A DNA stretch of 64,000 bases from assembly GCF_000152965.1 (NCBI RefSeq), contig NZ_CH902583.1, positions 98,987-162,986 on the forward strand. The letters are read 5' to 3'. Origin of the DNA: Roseobacter sp. MED193 (GTDB taxonomy: Bacteria; Pseudomonadota; Alphaproteobacteria; Rhodobacterales; Rhodobacteraceae). Numbering within the stretch: position 1 is the stretch's first letter; each line of letters opens with the position of its first letter. Position numbers and translations under genes: made by a program. Below the pieces are notes generated by a model. That model was not told the DNA's origin. It saw only the letters and a program-made list of their open reading frames with translations, and searched no databases. Positions 16,760 to 25,239 of the stretch are shown in pieces.

Positions 16760-17914
16760 ATGTGGCGTAGCCTGGCCTCAAATATGCTGACCGTTCTGGT
16801 GGTGCTGCTGTTCCTTTTGGGCGGTCTCATCCTCTGGGGTAAGTCTCAGTACACCAGCCAAGGTCCCTTGGAGACAGCAATTTGTCTTCAGGTCCGCCCC
16901 GGGTCCAACATGACACGGGTGAGTAACGAACTGGAACGTCAAGGGGCAGTTGCCTCTGGCATGATGTTCCGGCTCAGCGCGAAGTACACGGAAAAGTCCA
17001 GCCAGCTTAAGGCTGGTAGCTTCTTGGTACGACCTGGCACTTCAATGGAAAGCATCCTGGATCAGATCACCCAGGGCGGGGCGAGCACCTGCGGCACCGA
17101 AGTTGTGTACCGCGTTGGCGTTACACGGCTGCGCGCCGAAGTGCGGGAGCTGGATCCTGCCTCTGGAAAATTTGTTGAGCGGGCAGAGTTTGAGCTGGGC
17201 GTTGATGAGGCACCGGAGATCTTTACCGAGCTGAAGTCTGCTGCAGATACCCGCTTTCGCGTGGCTCTTGCGGAGGGTGTGACCAGTTGGCAGGTAATGA
17301 CTGCGTTGCAAAACATCGACATCCTCTCCGGTGACCCCGGTGAGCGCCCGGCAGAGGGCATGTTGGCGCCTGACAGCTACGAGATTATCTCTGGCCAGTC
17401 CCGTGCCGAGGTTCTCGCGCGGATGCAGCAGCGGCAGGAATTGCTGATTGCTGCGGCCTGGGAAAACCGCAGCGAAGAGGCCGCTGTCCAAAGCCCTGAG
17501 GAGATGTTGATCCTGGCCTCAATTATTGAGAAAGAGACTGGTGTTGCCCGTGAACGGGGGCAAGTGGCCAGTGTCTTTACCAACCGTCTGAACCGCGGCA
17601 TGCGACTGCAAACGGATCCAACCGTGATCTATGGGGTCACCAAGGGAGAAGGTGTGCTGGGCCGTGGCCTGCGCCAAAGCGAGCTGCGCAAGGTAACCCC
17701 CTGGAATACCTATGTTATTGAGGGGCTGCCGCCCACCCCCATCGCGAATCCTGGTCAGGCGAGCCTCTTGGCTGCGGTAAATCCGGATGAGACCGATTTC
17801 CTGTTCTTTGTTGCGGATGGCACTGGTGGCCACGCCTTTGCAGAGACGCTACAGCAACACAATCGCAACGTTGCCAAATGGCGTGAGATCGAGGCGCAGC
17901 GCAATAACAACTAA
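16760..17914 (+). CDS. mltG: Endolytic murein transglycosylase
   Basis: Inner-membrane lytic transglycosylase that cuts nascent glycan strands and so limits their length. The 384-residue protein has one N-terminal membrane helix (about 7-24), a LysM-like region, and the YceG domain with the catalytic Glu in LASIIEKETGV (about 257) followed by ASVFTNRLNRGMRLQTDPTVIYGV. The C-terminal end VADGTGGHAFAETLQQHN is typical. It starts directly after the fabF stop with no gap (translational coupling), as in related genomes, and marks the left border of the GTA cluster. Confidence 0.95.
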   Translation: MWRSLASNMLTVLVVLLFLLGGLILWGKSQYTSQGPLETAICLQVRPGSNMTRVSNELERQGAVASGMMFRLSAKYTEKSSQLKAGSFLVRPGTSMESILDQITQGGASTCGTEVVYRVGVTRLRAEVRELDPASGKFVERAEFELGVDEAPEIFTELKSAADTRFRVALAEGVTSWQVMTALQNIDILSGDPGERPAEGMLAPDSYEIISGQSRAEVLARMQQRQELLIAAAWENRSEEAAVQSPEEMLILASIIEKETGVARERGQVASVFTNRLNRGMRLQTDPTVIYGVTKGEGVLGRGLRQSELRKVTPWNTYVIEGLPPTPIANPGQASLLAAVNPDETDFLFFVADGTGGHAFAETLQQHNRNVAKWREIEAQRNNN

Positions 17915-17949
17915 CTGCGCTGCTGCGCGCAAATACCATGAGACATGAT

Positions 17950-17983
17950 CCCGCCCGCGTCGTTTGACGGGGGCGGTTTTTTG
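17950..17983 (+). terminator. Terminator of the fabF-mltG operon
   Basis: CCGCCC/GGGCGG stem followed by six T, 36 bases after the mltG stop. It insulates the fatty-acid/wall operon from the GTA cluster. Confidence 0.8.
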
Positions 17984-18070
17984 TTGTCGTGCCCCTGCCA
18001 CTGCACGTTTCAGAACCCCGTGTGGTTAAGCTTTCCTTTTATTCTCGGACGCTTGGCAACTCCGGCTCAT

Positions 18071-18099
18071 TTGACTTTTGAACGCGCCATGGCCTAATT
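18071..18099 (+). promoter_or_regulatory. Candidate promoter of the gene transfer agent cluster
   Basis: TTGACT, 17 bases, CTAATT, lying about 130 bases before the g1 start and after the mltG terminator, is the only clear promoter-like pair in the 18.0-18.2 kb gap. GTA promoters are known to need the activator GafA in Rhodobacter; I cannot identify such a site. Confidence 0.4.
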
Positions 18100-18227
18100 T
18101 ACCCAGCAGCTGAAAAAAGACCGAAGGTGAATGTTCTGGCGGCTGAAACAAGCTTTCAGCGTCAGCTCTTTAACCTCTGTGTCTTTTATCGTGCTGGGGG
18201 CCCCTTGAATGAAAGGCCCATGCTCAG

Positions 18228-18572
18228 ATGTCACAGACCGAGCCAACCCACCAAACTCAAAACACCCAGGATCTGTTTCGTTCGCTGTCGCGATCAATCC
18301 AACGTCTGCGTCAGGAGGCTGAAGATCTTCAGCAACAGCTTGCCGTATCCGGGGAGGAGGCTCTGAATGGGCCACTTCCCCGGATCGCAAAACTTGAGGG
18401 GCTCATCAGAGATTGCCAGAAAGTGGAGAAAACCCTTGTCGAACACACCGCCCAGGGCCTCGAGGATCAGCAAGGGCGAGATCTCGCCGCAGCCCGAGCT
18501 GAAGTCAGCTGCCGCCTGGATCGCCTGCGCGTCACCGCAGGTGCAGAAAGCACTGATCAACGGCTTAAGTGA
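18228..18572 (+). CDS. GTA small terminase subunit (g1)
   Basis: Homologue by position and layout of RcGTA g1, a small terminase (TerS) that helps the large subunit to start packaging host DNA. The 114-residue protein is charged and mostly helical, with a predicted coiled coil at about 15-45 (RSIQRLRQEAEDLQQQLAV) and a second helical segment with KLEGLIRDCQKVEKTLVE at about 55-72. No DNA-binding HTH is obvious, in line with random packaging by GTAs. It overlaps the start of the large subunit gene. Sequence similarity of g1 proteins is low, so the call leans on context. Confidence 0.78.
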   Translation: MSQTEPTHQTQNTQDLFRSLSRSIQRLRQEAEDLQQQLAVSGEEALNGPLPRIAKLEGLIRDCQKVEKTLVEHTAQGLEDQQGRDLAAARAEVSCRLDRLRVTAGAESTDQRLK

Positions 18573-19842
18573 CAATGCGATCCTCTGCTTGCCCTATCTG
18601 TTTGAGTTCTGGGCGCATGCGCACCAATTGCCCCCGTCGGGAGAGTGGCGCACCTGGGTCATCCTGGGGGGGCGTGGGGCAGGCAAAACCCGCGCTGGCG
18701 CAGAATGGATCCGCACGCAGGTCGAAGGGGCCACCCCCCTTGGCCCTGGACGGGGGCGAAGGCTTGCCCTGATTGGGGAAACCTATGATCAGGTGCGTGA
18801 TGTTATGATCCTGGGCGATAGTGGCATTCTGGCCTGTTCCCCCTCAGACCGCAGGCCACAATGGAAGGCTGGTGAACGTAAACTGATCTGGGCCAATGGT
18901 GCCATGGCTCAGGCCTTTTCTGCGCATGACCCTGAGGCACTGCGCGGGCCGCAGTTTGACACTGCCTGGGCGGATGAACTGGCCAAATGGCGGCGCGCGA
19001 GAGAGGCCTGGGATATGCTGCAGTTTTCGCTGCGGTTGGGGGATGATCCGCGCGTTTGTGTGACCACGACTCCGCGTAACGCAGCCCTGTTGCGGCAACT
19101 GTTGGCAAGCCCATCAACGGTGAAAAGCCACGCAGCCACCGAGGCCAACCGGGCCAATCTGGCGCCGTCGTTCCTGAGCGAAGTCCGCGCCCGCTATGCA
19201 GGGTCCCGACTGGGGCGTCAGGAGCTGGATGGGATTCTACTGAGCGACGTTGAGGGGGCAATTTGGCGGGCCGCTCAATTGGCCGAGTTGCAGGTGCCCA
19301 CAGCCCCTGCGCTGGACCGTATCGTTGTGGCGGTGGATCCGGCTGTAAGTTCGGGGAAGGGTTCGGATGCCTGTGGGATCATTGTTGCGGGGGCCTGCCT
19401 GCAGGGGCCAGTGGAGACTTGGCGCGCCTATGTCTTGGCGGACCGCACAGTTCAGGGGGTCGGCCCGCTGGCCTGGGCCAAGGCGGTGATCGCAGCACAT
19501 CAGGAGTTTGCAGCCGATCGGGTGGTGGCCGAGGTAAACCAGGGGGGCGCGTTGGTGGAAAATCTGTTGCGCCAGATCGACCCATTGGTGGGTTTTCAGC
19601 CAGTTCACGCCAGCCGGGGGAAGGTCGTGCGCGCAGAACCTGTTGCCGCACTTTATGAGCAGCATCGGGTGCATCATTTGCCAGGCCTGGCGGAGTTGGA
19701 AGAGCAGATGTGCCAGATGTCGCAACAGGGCTTTCAGGGGCAGGGCTCTCCGGACCGGGTTGATGCACTGGTTTGGGCGCTGCACCAGCTTATCCTGGAA
19801 CCGAGCCTGCGCAAAGGCCTGCCACGGGCCCGAATGGTCTAG
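18541..19842 (+). CDS. GTA terminase large subunit (g2)
   Basis: ATPase and nuclease that fills GTA heads with DNA. Walker A is GGRGAGKTRAGAEW soon after PYLFEFWAHAHQLPP; Walker B is in DTAWADELAKW. The nuclease domain shows VVAVDPAVSSGKGSD, VVAEVNQGGALV and PDRVDALVWAL with its acidic residues. The start is uncertain: the frame is open from an ATG at 18367, but that would bury it in g1 by 206 bases. Homologues start a few residues before LSDNA, and no ATG is there; GTG at 18541 (32-base overlap with g1, no clear ribosome site) or a CTG at 18499 are the candidates. I report the GTG form, 433 residues. Confidence 0.93.
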   Translation: MQKALINGLSDNAILCLPYLFEFWAHAHQLPPSGEWRTWVILGGRGAGKTRAGAEWIRTQVEGATPLGPGRGRRLALIGETYDQVRDVMILGDSGILACSPSDRRPQWKAGERKLIWANGAMAQAFSAHDPEALRGPQFDTAWADELAKWRRAREAWDMLQFSLRLGDDPRVCVTTTPRNAALLRQLLASPSTVKSHAATEANRANLAPSFLSEVRARYAGSRLGRQELDGILLSDVEGAIWRAAQLAELQVPTAPALDRIVVAVDPAVSSGKGSDACGIIVAGACLQGPVETWRAYVLADRTVQGVGPLAWAKAVIAAHQEFAADRVVAEVNQGGALVENLLRQIDPLVGFQPVHASRGKVVRAEPVAALYEQHRVHHLPGLAELEEQMCQMSQQGFQGQGSPDRVDALVWALHQLILEPSLRKGLPRARMV

Positions 19843-20017
19843 GCCTATGGGGCGATGCAACATCTCACACAGAGGTATATGCCCTTAAATACAGTGCCAT
19901 AGACTCTCCGTTTCGCGAGGCGAGCACGCTGCCCATCGCGGATCTTTAGATCTCCAGGTCATATCTTTTCTTCTGCAAAGGGCGCGATGCCCGAAGACTT
20001 GATTACAGGAGCGGCCC
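19843..20017. other. 175-base non-coding gap inside the GTA cluster
   Basis: The longest gap in the cluster. It contains a GATCT-TT-AGATC inverted repeat at about 19941-19952 and ends with AGGAGC before g3. No gene seen; an internal promoter or processing site is possible. Confidence 0.4.
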
Positions 20018-21229
20018 ATGAGGTTTGACCTACCTTGGCGCAAGACACAGCCCAGCGAGCCTCTGGCGGTTCCGGCTAATGCAACGCAGTCCAAGTCCAG
20101 TGCCGCCACGCGTGGTATTGCTATTCAGGCCGGTGGGGCATTCCCGCTCAGTGCAAGGGATAACAACTCCTTGACGCGTCTGGGTTACCAGAGCAACCCC
20201 GTCGGCTTTCGCGCGGTGCGTATGGTGATCGAAGCAGCAGCAGCGCTGCCGCTGGTGGTGCAGGACGCTGCGCAGCGGTATGAGACCCATCCGTTGCTCA
20301 CGCTCATCACTCGCCCAAATGCGGCGCAGACCCGACAGGATTTCTTCGAAACTCTGTTTGGCCACCTGATGCTTTCTGGAAACGCCTATGTAGAGGCCGT
20401 GAGCGAGGACGAGAACTGGCCTGCGGAGCTGCACCTGCTGCGCCCCGATCGCATGTCGATTGTCCCTGGGCCAGATGGCTGGCCACAGGCCTATGACTAC
20501 ACGGTGGGCGGGCGCAAGCATCGCTTTGCCTGTGAGGGCGGGCGTGCTGCGATCCTGCATCTGAAGAACTTTCATCCGCAGGATGACCACTATGGGCTAG
20601 CACCGATTCAGGCTGCGGCGCTTTCGTTGGATGTGCATTCAGCAGCGTCTCAATGGTCCAAAGGGTTATTGGACAACGCTGCGCGCCCCTCAGGGGCGCT
20701 GGTTTGGGCGGGCAGTGATGGGCAGGGAGCCCTGTCAGACGACCAGTTTCGCCGATTGAGCGATGAAGTCGAGGCCAATTTTCAGGGGGCGCGTAATGCT
20801 GGGCGACCCATGGTTCTGGAAGGTGGGCTGGACTGGAAACCGATGGGGTTTTCTCCGTCAGATATGGAGTTCCAAAAGACAAAGGAAGCCGCTGCCCGTG
20901 AAATTGCCCTAGCCTTTGGGGTGCCGCCCATGCTCTTGGGCCTTCCCGGAGACACCGCCTATTCAAACTATCAAGAAGCGAACCGGGCCTTCTATCGGCT
21001 GACAGTGGTGCCTTTGGTCGCCCGGATCGCCGCTGGCCTCTCCGATTGGCTCTCTGGTTATGGCGGTGAGTTGATTGAGCTCAAGCCAGATCTTGACCAG
21101 GTATCTGCCCTGTCAGAAGAGCGCGAACGCCAGTGGCGGCGGGTTGCGACGGCCGATTTCCTCAGTCAGGCGGAGAAACGGAAACTGCTTGGCCTGCCGC
21201 CGCTGCCCGAGGGGGAAATGGATGGCTGA
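20018..21229 (+). CDS. GTA portal protein (g3)
   Basis: HK97-family portal that forms the ring at the head vertex through which DNA passes. At 403 residues it has the usual length. Features: LGYQSNPVGFRAVRMVIEAA near the start, the core FETLFGHLMLSGNAYVEAV, the PVHP-like LHLLRPDRMSIVPG, the clip/stem portion with EIALAFGVPPMLLGLPGDT, and YSNYQEANRAFYRLTVVPL, all typical of this family. AGGAG stands 7-8 bases before the ATG. Its end overlaps the next small gene by 8 bases. Confidence 0.95.
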   Translation: MRFDLPWRKTQPSEPLAVPANATQSKSSAATRGIAIQAGGAFPLSARDNNSLTRLGYQSNPVGFRAVRMVIEAAAALPLVVQDAAQRYETHPLLTLITRPNAAQTRQDFFETLFGHLMLSGNAYVEAVSEDENWPAELHLLRPDRMSIVPGPDGWPQAYDYTVGGRKHRFACEGGRAAILHLKNFHPQDDHYGLAPIQAAALSLDVHSAASQWSKGLLDNAARPSGALVWAGSDGQGALSDDQFRRLSDEVEANFQGARNAGRPMVLEGGLDWKPMGFSPSDMEFQKTKEAAAREIALAFGVPPMLLGLPGDTAYSNYQEANRAFYRLTVVPLVARIAAGLSDWLSGYGGELIELKPDLDQVSALSEERERQWRRVATADFLSQAEKRKLLGLPPLPEGEMDG

Positions 21230-21440
21230 ATACCCAATGCCGCCCTTTGACTGCGCGCCAGGACTGCGGCTTTCGGCCCATGAGAAGGTCATTCAGGTCC
21301 AGCTGCAATCCCTGGAACGCCGACATCAGCAGTTGGAGCAACTTTTGGAGCGGCTAGAGCGACGTCTTTGGCTGACGCTATACGGCGTTGCTGCAGTGAT
21401 ACTGATGCGGGCGCTCCAGTCCCTGCTGGCGATAAGTTGA
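21222..21440 (+). CDS. GTA small protein g3.5
   Basis: A 72-residue protein in the place of RcGTA g3.5, between portal and protease. It carries a central amphipathic coiled coil (VQLQSLERRHQQLEQLLERL, about 26-45) followed by a C-terminal hydrophobic helix (LYGVAAVILMRALQSLL), so it could be membrane- or portal-associated. ATG at 21222 overlaps the portal stop and is preceded by GGGGG. The function is not known for any GTA. Confidence 0.72.
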   Translation: MAEYPMPPFDCAPGLRLSAHEKVIQVQLQSLERRHQQLEQLLERLERRLWLTLYGVAAVILMRALQSLLAIS

Positions 21441-21471
21441 CGTACTTTCAATCTGTTAAGTGAGGACTTTC

Positions 21472-22032
21472 ATGAAGGTTGAGACTGGATTTGAACATAA
21501 GTTCTCTCGTTTTGGAGAGATGCTGACGGTTCAAGATGACAACGTGATCCAAGGCTACGCCAGCCTGTTCGGAGAGGCCGATCAAGGTGGCGACATTGTC
21601 GCAGCGGGGGCCTATGGGGCCTCGCTCAAACAGCTCGCAAAGACGGGGTGCCGCGTCAAGATGCTTTGGCAACATGATCCGGCGCAGCCCATTGGTGTTT
21701 GGGAAGAGCTACGTGAGGACGGTCGTGGCCTATGGGTCAAGGGCCGCCTGTTAACGGAGATCTCTCGTGGGGCGGAGGCTGCTGCACTGATCGCAGCCGG
21801 AGCCATTGAAGGCCTGTCGATCGGCTATCGGACCAAGCGAGCCCGCAAAGGCGAGGCTGGTGGGCGCGTGCTTACCGAGGTTGAGCTTTGGGAGGTGTCT
21901 TTGGTGACGTTTCCGATGCTGCCCTCAGCGCGGATCATGGGCCAAAAGGCGGAGGCAGAGGACCGTGAGCTGAGGCAACTGGTGTCTGATCTGCGCCGTG
22001 CCAGCCGCGATATGGGAGGCTTAACCCTTTAA
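21472..22032 (+). CDS. GTA prohead protease (g4)
   Basis: HK97-type (family S78) serine protease of 186 residues that matures the capsid protein by removing its N-terminal scaffold part. It has NVIQGYASLFGEADQGGDIV at the front, the catalytic His in MLWQHDPAQPIG, Ser in IEGLSIGYR, and VELWEVSLVTFPML. The ATG at 21472 is chosen for GTGAGG 6 bases upstream; a GTG start four codons earlier is less likely because it contains the ribosome site. Confidence 0.94.
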   Translation: MKVETGFEHKFSRFGEMLTVQDDNVIQGYASLFGEADQGGDIVAAGAYGASLKQLAKTGCRVKMLWQHDPAQPIGVWEELREDGRGLWVKGRLLTEISRGAEAAALIAAGAIEGLSIGYRTKRARKGEAGGRVLTEVELWEVSLVTFPMLPSARIMGQKAEAEDRELRQLVSDLRRASRDMGGLTL

Positions 22033-22060
22033 CCTTCGATGACCAGAACAGGACAAAAAC

Positions 22061-23242
22061 ATGACTAAGCGGGATACCCCGGATTTGGCCGGACAGGCAG
22101 CCCCTTTGATGCAGGATGTGACCCAGGCAATGTCAGGGTTTCTACGTGAATTCAGAGGTTTTCAGGACGTTGTAAAAGTGAAGTTCAAACAGACGGAAGA
22201 GCGAATGACCATGCTGGATCGAAAGACAAATCGCGCGGGACGCCCGCATCTTGCAGCCGCCACTTCAGCTGAGGCTCCCCATCAAAAAGCTTTTTGCGGC
22301 TACATTCGCACCGGGGATGAGACAGCCCTGCGTAGCCTTTTGCCCGAAAGCAAGGCCCTGTCGACAACGGTCAATAGCGATGGCGGCTACCTGGTGGATC
22401 CGCAGACCTGCGAGACCGTGAAATCGGTACTGCAATCCACCGCGTCCATCCGCGCGGTTGCAACAGTGGTCAGTGTCGAAGCAACCTCCTACGACGTGTT
22501 GATTGATCATGGTGATACTGGCGCAGGCTGGGCGACCGAGACGGATCCCACCGTTGAAAGTGGCACGCCCGTGATCGACCGGATCACCATCCCCCTGCAT
22601 GAGCTCAGCGCCCTGCCAAAGGCGTCGCAGCGTCTGCTTGACGACAGTGCGTTTGATATCGAGGGCTGGCTGGCCGGTCGGATCGCCGACAAATTTTCCC
22701 GCGCCGAAGCCGCCGCCTTTTTGAACGGTGATGGCATCGATAAGCCCACAGGTATTCTGACCCACCCTGTGGTGGAAAACGGTGGCTGGAGCTGGGGTAG
22801 CCTCGGTTACATCGCCTCAGGGGAGGATGGTGGCATTGGTGATGGCGATGCGATCATTGATTTGGTTTACGCCTTGGGGGCGCAATATCGCGCCAACGCC
22901 AGCTTTGTAATGAACTCCAAAACCGCTGGGCTGGTGCGCAAACTCAAGGACGCAGATGGTCGTTTCTTGTGGTCAGACGGTCTGGCCGCTGGTGAACCGG
23001 CCCGGCTGCTTGGTTATCCGGTCTTGATCGCCGAGGATATGCCCGATGCGGGAACGGATAGCCTGTCCTTGGCCTTTGGCGACTTTGCCTCTGGGTACAC
23101 CATTGCAGAACGCCCGGATTTGCGGGTGTTGCGCGACCCCTTTAGCGCCAAACCCCATGTGCTGTTTTATGCCACAAAACGGATCGGCGGCGATGTCAGT
23201 GATTTTGCTGCCATCAAGTTCCTGAAATTCGGCCTGAGCTAG
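22061..23242 (+). CDS. GTA major capsid protein (g5)
   Basis: HK97-fold major capsid protein, 393 residues, close to the RcGTA length. A helical N-terminal scaffold part (about 1-100, with FRGFQDVVKVKFKQTEERM) is expected to be cut by g4; the mature protein would begin around the segment LLPESKALSTTVNSDGGYLV (about 104). Capsid-family features include the E-loop region and DRITIPLHELSALPKASQRL, FLNGDGIDKPTGIL and RLLGYPVLIAEDMPD. A strong hairpin follows the gene within 37 bases. Confidence 0.96.
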   Translation: MTKRDTPDLAGQAAPLMQDVTQAMSGFLREFRGFQDVVKVKFKQTEERMTMLDRKTNRAGRPHLAAATSAEAPHQKAFCGYIRTGDETALRSLLPESKALSTTVNSDGGYLVDPQTCETVKSVLQSTASIRAVATVVSVEATSYDVLIDHGDTGAGWATETDPTVESGTPVIDRITIPLHELSALPKASQRLLDDSAFDIEGWLAGRIADKFSRAEAAAFLNGDGIDKPTGILTHPVVENGGWSWGSLGYIASGEDGGIGDGDAIIDLVYALGAQYRANASFVMNSKTAGLVRKLKDADGRFLWSDGLAAGEPARLLGYPVLIAEDMPDAGTDSLSLAFGDFASGYTIAERPDLRVLRDPFSAKPHVLFYATKRIGGDVSDFAAIKFLKFGLS

Positions 23243-23257
23243 GGCTTTGGCTGAATG

Positions 23258-23279
23258 GGGAACCGGCAGCCCGGTTCCC
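23258..23279 (+). terminator. Strong hairpin immediately after the GTA capsid gene
   Basis: GGGAACCGG, 4-base loop, CCGGTTCCC: a perfect 9-bp G+C-rich stem 15 bases after the capsid stop, without a T-run. More likely an attenuator or an RNA end-stabiliser than a full terminator, since the cluster continues in the same direction. Confidence 0.5.
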
Positions 23280-23406
23280 TGGCGGGTACGCATCTTCTGG
23301 TTTTCTGTCGTCTAGCTGCTCCCCCTCCGTCCGAGCGGCAGAGAGCTTTGCGTGCCCGCTGAACCAGATTGGGACGTTTCGGGGATCAGAGCCTGCGGAG
23401 TTGATG

Positions 23407-24006
23407 ATGATGTTGAGCGAAGTGACACCAGTGCCGGATTCGGCCCTGCCGCTAGAGGCCTTCAAGGCACACCTGCGATTGGGGAGCGGCTTTGGCGAAG
23501 ATGATCTGCAGGACGGTGTTTTGGCCGGATTTTTGCGGGCCTCTCTGAGCGCAATAGAAAACCGAACCAGCAAGGCGCTGTTGCAACGCGACTTCCTTTG
23601 GGTCGTGACGGGCTGGCGGCGAATGGACTATGCACCTGTTCCGATTGCGCCAACCGTCAATCTGACCTCGATCACTCTGTTTGATGGCGATGGCAATCAG
23701 ACAGTTCTGCCCAACGATGGCTTTTGGGTGGAGCCAGATAGTCAGCAACCCCGCCTGCACCCCCGTGGCGCAAGCCTGCCGGTCTTGCAAGGGGGCGCCC
23801 GGTTGGAGATCACATTTGCCGCAGGTTTTGCAGCCACTTGGCAGGGGTTGCCCCATGACTTGGCCCAGGCAGTATTGATGCTTGCCGCCCATTATTATGA
23901 GTACCGAGACGACACGGGCCTGCATGGAGGATGCATGCCCTTTGGCGTTGTCAGCCTGATTGAGCGCTACCGCCTGTTGCGGCTGTCGACCGGAGACACA
24001 GCATGA
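23407..24006 (+). CDS. GTA head-tail adaptor (g6)
   Basis: Phage gp6-type connector (phiE125 gp8 family) that sits under the portal ring. About 199 residues: LEAFKAHLRLGSGFGEDDL near the front, LQRDFLWVVTGWR, then a middle beta part and a C-terminal helix LAQAVLMLAAHYYEYRD, all usual for this family. Three consecutive ATG codons and a TTG lie at 23401-23412 right behind GCGGAG; I take the second ATG (23407) for spacing. The stop overlaps g7 by ATGA. Confidence 0.88.
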   Translation: MMLSEVTPVPDSALPLEAFKAHLRLGSGFGEDDLQDGVLAGFLRASLSAIENRTSKALLQRDFLWVVTGWRRMDYAPVPIAPTVNLTSITLFDGDGNQTVLPNDGFWVEPDSQQPRLHPRGASLPVLQGGARLEITFAAGFAATWQGLPHDLAQAVLMLAAHYYEYRDDTGLHGGCMPFGVVSLIERYRLLRLSTGDTA

Positions 24007-24350
24007 GCAAAAGCGAGGGGCCGCAAACGCTGCGGCGGCTGGTGCTCGAAGATCCGCAGCGGATCAGCGATGGGGCCGGTGGTTACCGGGAGAGTTGGGC
24101 TCCATTGGGGCTGCTCTGGGGGACACTAAAATCGCAAACTGGCCGGACCGCGGGGCAAGAGGGGGGTAGCCTGTCGTTGCAACGCTACAGGATTACTCTG
24201 CGCGCCACACCTCAGGGCAGCCAGTCACGACCACGCCCTGGCCAGCGATTTCGCCAGGATCAGCGCTTTTTCCGTATCGTAGCCGTTGGTGAGGCAGATC
24301 CTGCTGGTCGCTACCTTACCTGTCAATGCATCGAGGAGCTCGCCCAATGA
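24003..24350 (+). CDS. GTA head closure/stopper protein (g7)
   Basis: Head-tail joining protein of 115 residues of the SPP1 gp16/HK97 gp10-like family. Typical pattern: LRRLVLEDPQRISDGAGGY at the front, WGTLKSQTGRTAGQEGG, then RYRITLRATPQG and the end FFRIVAVGEADPAGRYLTCQ. The start overlaps the g6 stop and the stop overlaps the g8 start, both by ATGA, so translation is coupled and stoichiometry probably linked. Confidence 0.85.
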   Translation: MSKSEGPQTLRRLVLEDPQRISDGAGGYRESWAPLGLLWGTLKSQTGRTAGQEGGSLSLQRYRITLRATPQGSQSRPRPGQRFRQDQRFFRIVAVGEADPAGRYLTCQCIEELAQ

Positions 24351-24754
24351 CCTATGCGCTTGCAGCGTCCTTACAGCAGTCGGTGTTTCAACATCTTGCA
24401 GCGGATCCGGCGGTGGTTGCGACCCTGGGCAGTGATCTGTTTGACGCGATGCCGACGGGAACCTTACCGCAGATCTACGGAGTTCTTGGCGCAGAGGAGG
24501 TGCTGGACCGTTCGGATGTCAGCGGCGGTGGCGCGCGTCACCGCTTTATCGTGAGTGTCTTTACCAGCAGCGCCGGTTTTGTTGTTGCCAAGGAAGCTGC
24601 GGCAGCCATATGCGACGCTCTTGTTGATGCGCCGTTGAGCCTGAGCCGCGGGCGTCTGGTGGGCATCTGGTTTGAACGTGCCAGCGCCCAGCGTCTGGAC
24701 GAGGGCGGTCGCAGTATCACTCTGATGTTTGCGGCGCGGGTGGAAGATGACTGA
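24347..24754 (+). CDS. GTA tail terminator (g8, DUF3168)
   Basis: A 135-residue DUF3168 protein that would cap the tail tube where it joins the head. Features: LAASLQQSVFQHLAADPAVV, the conserved PQIYGVLGAEEVLDRSD and RHRFIVSVFTSSAGF, and a C-terminal SITLMFAARVED. The ATG at 24347 overlaps the g7 stop by ATGA and has GAGGAG upstream; an in-frame ATG at 24326 lies inside g7 and is less likely. Confidence 0.87.
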   Translation: MTYALAASLQQSVFQHLAADPAVVATLGSDLFDAMPTGTLPQIYGVLGAEEVLDRSDVSGGGARHRFIVSVFTSSAGFVVAKEAAAAICDALVDAPLSLSRGRLVGIWFERASAQRLDEGGRSITLMFAARVEDD

Positions 24755-24822
24755 CCCATAAGATTCAGACATCGCTAGAAAAACCAACCAACAAAATCAA
24801 ACTTTAGAAAGGGGGCGGTCTC

Positions 24823-25236
24823 ATGGCTACCCAGAATGGTAAGGATCTGTTGATCAAGGTGGATATGACTGGAGATGGGCAGTTCGAAACACTGGCAGGT
24901 CTGCGTGCGACGCGGATCAGTTTTAACGCCGAGAGCGTAGATGTGACCAGTCTCGAAAGCCAAGGCGGTTGGCGGGAACTGCTCGCTGGGGCCGGAGTTC
25001 GGTCGGCTTCGATCTCTGGGTCCGGGGTATTTCGCGATGAAACTACGGATGAGCGGGCGCGGCAATTGTTCTTTGATGGCGTCACACCGGACTGTCAGGT
25101 GGTTGTGCCTGATTTTGGCATCATCGAAGGGCCGTTCCAGGTCACTGCGCTGGACTATGCCGGGAGCCACAATGGTGAGGCCACATATGAGCTCACTCTG
25201 GCCAGTGCCGGTGCGCTCACCTTTACGGCGGTTTGA
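24823..25236 (+). CDS. GTA major tail tube protein (g9)
   Basis: Tail tube subunit of 137 residues. It begins MATQNGKDLLIKVDMTG and contains the family signature RATRISFNAESVDVTSLES and GGWRELLAGAGVRSASISGS, then FQVTALDYAGSHNGEATYEL and the end SAGALTFTAV, all typical of phage major tail proteins of the TIGR02126/HK97-type tube fold. A strong AAGGGGG ribosome site and a 68-base gap before it suit a protein needed in many copies. Confidence 0.93.
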   Translation: MATQNGKDLLIKVDMTGDGQFETLAGLRATRISFNAESVDVTSLESQGGWRELLAGAGVRSASISGSGVFRDETTDERARQLFFDGVTPDCQVVVPDFGIIEGPFQVTALDYAGSHNGEATYELTLASAGALTFTAV

Positions 25237-25239
25237 TCT

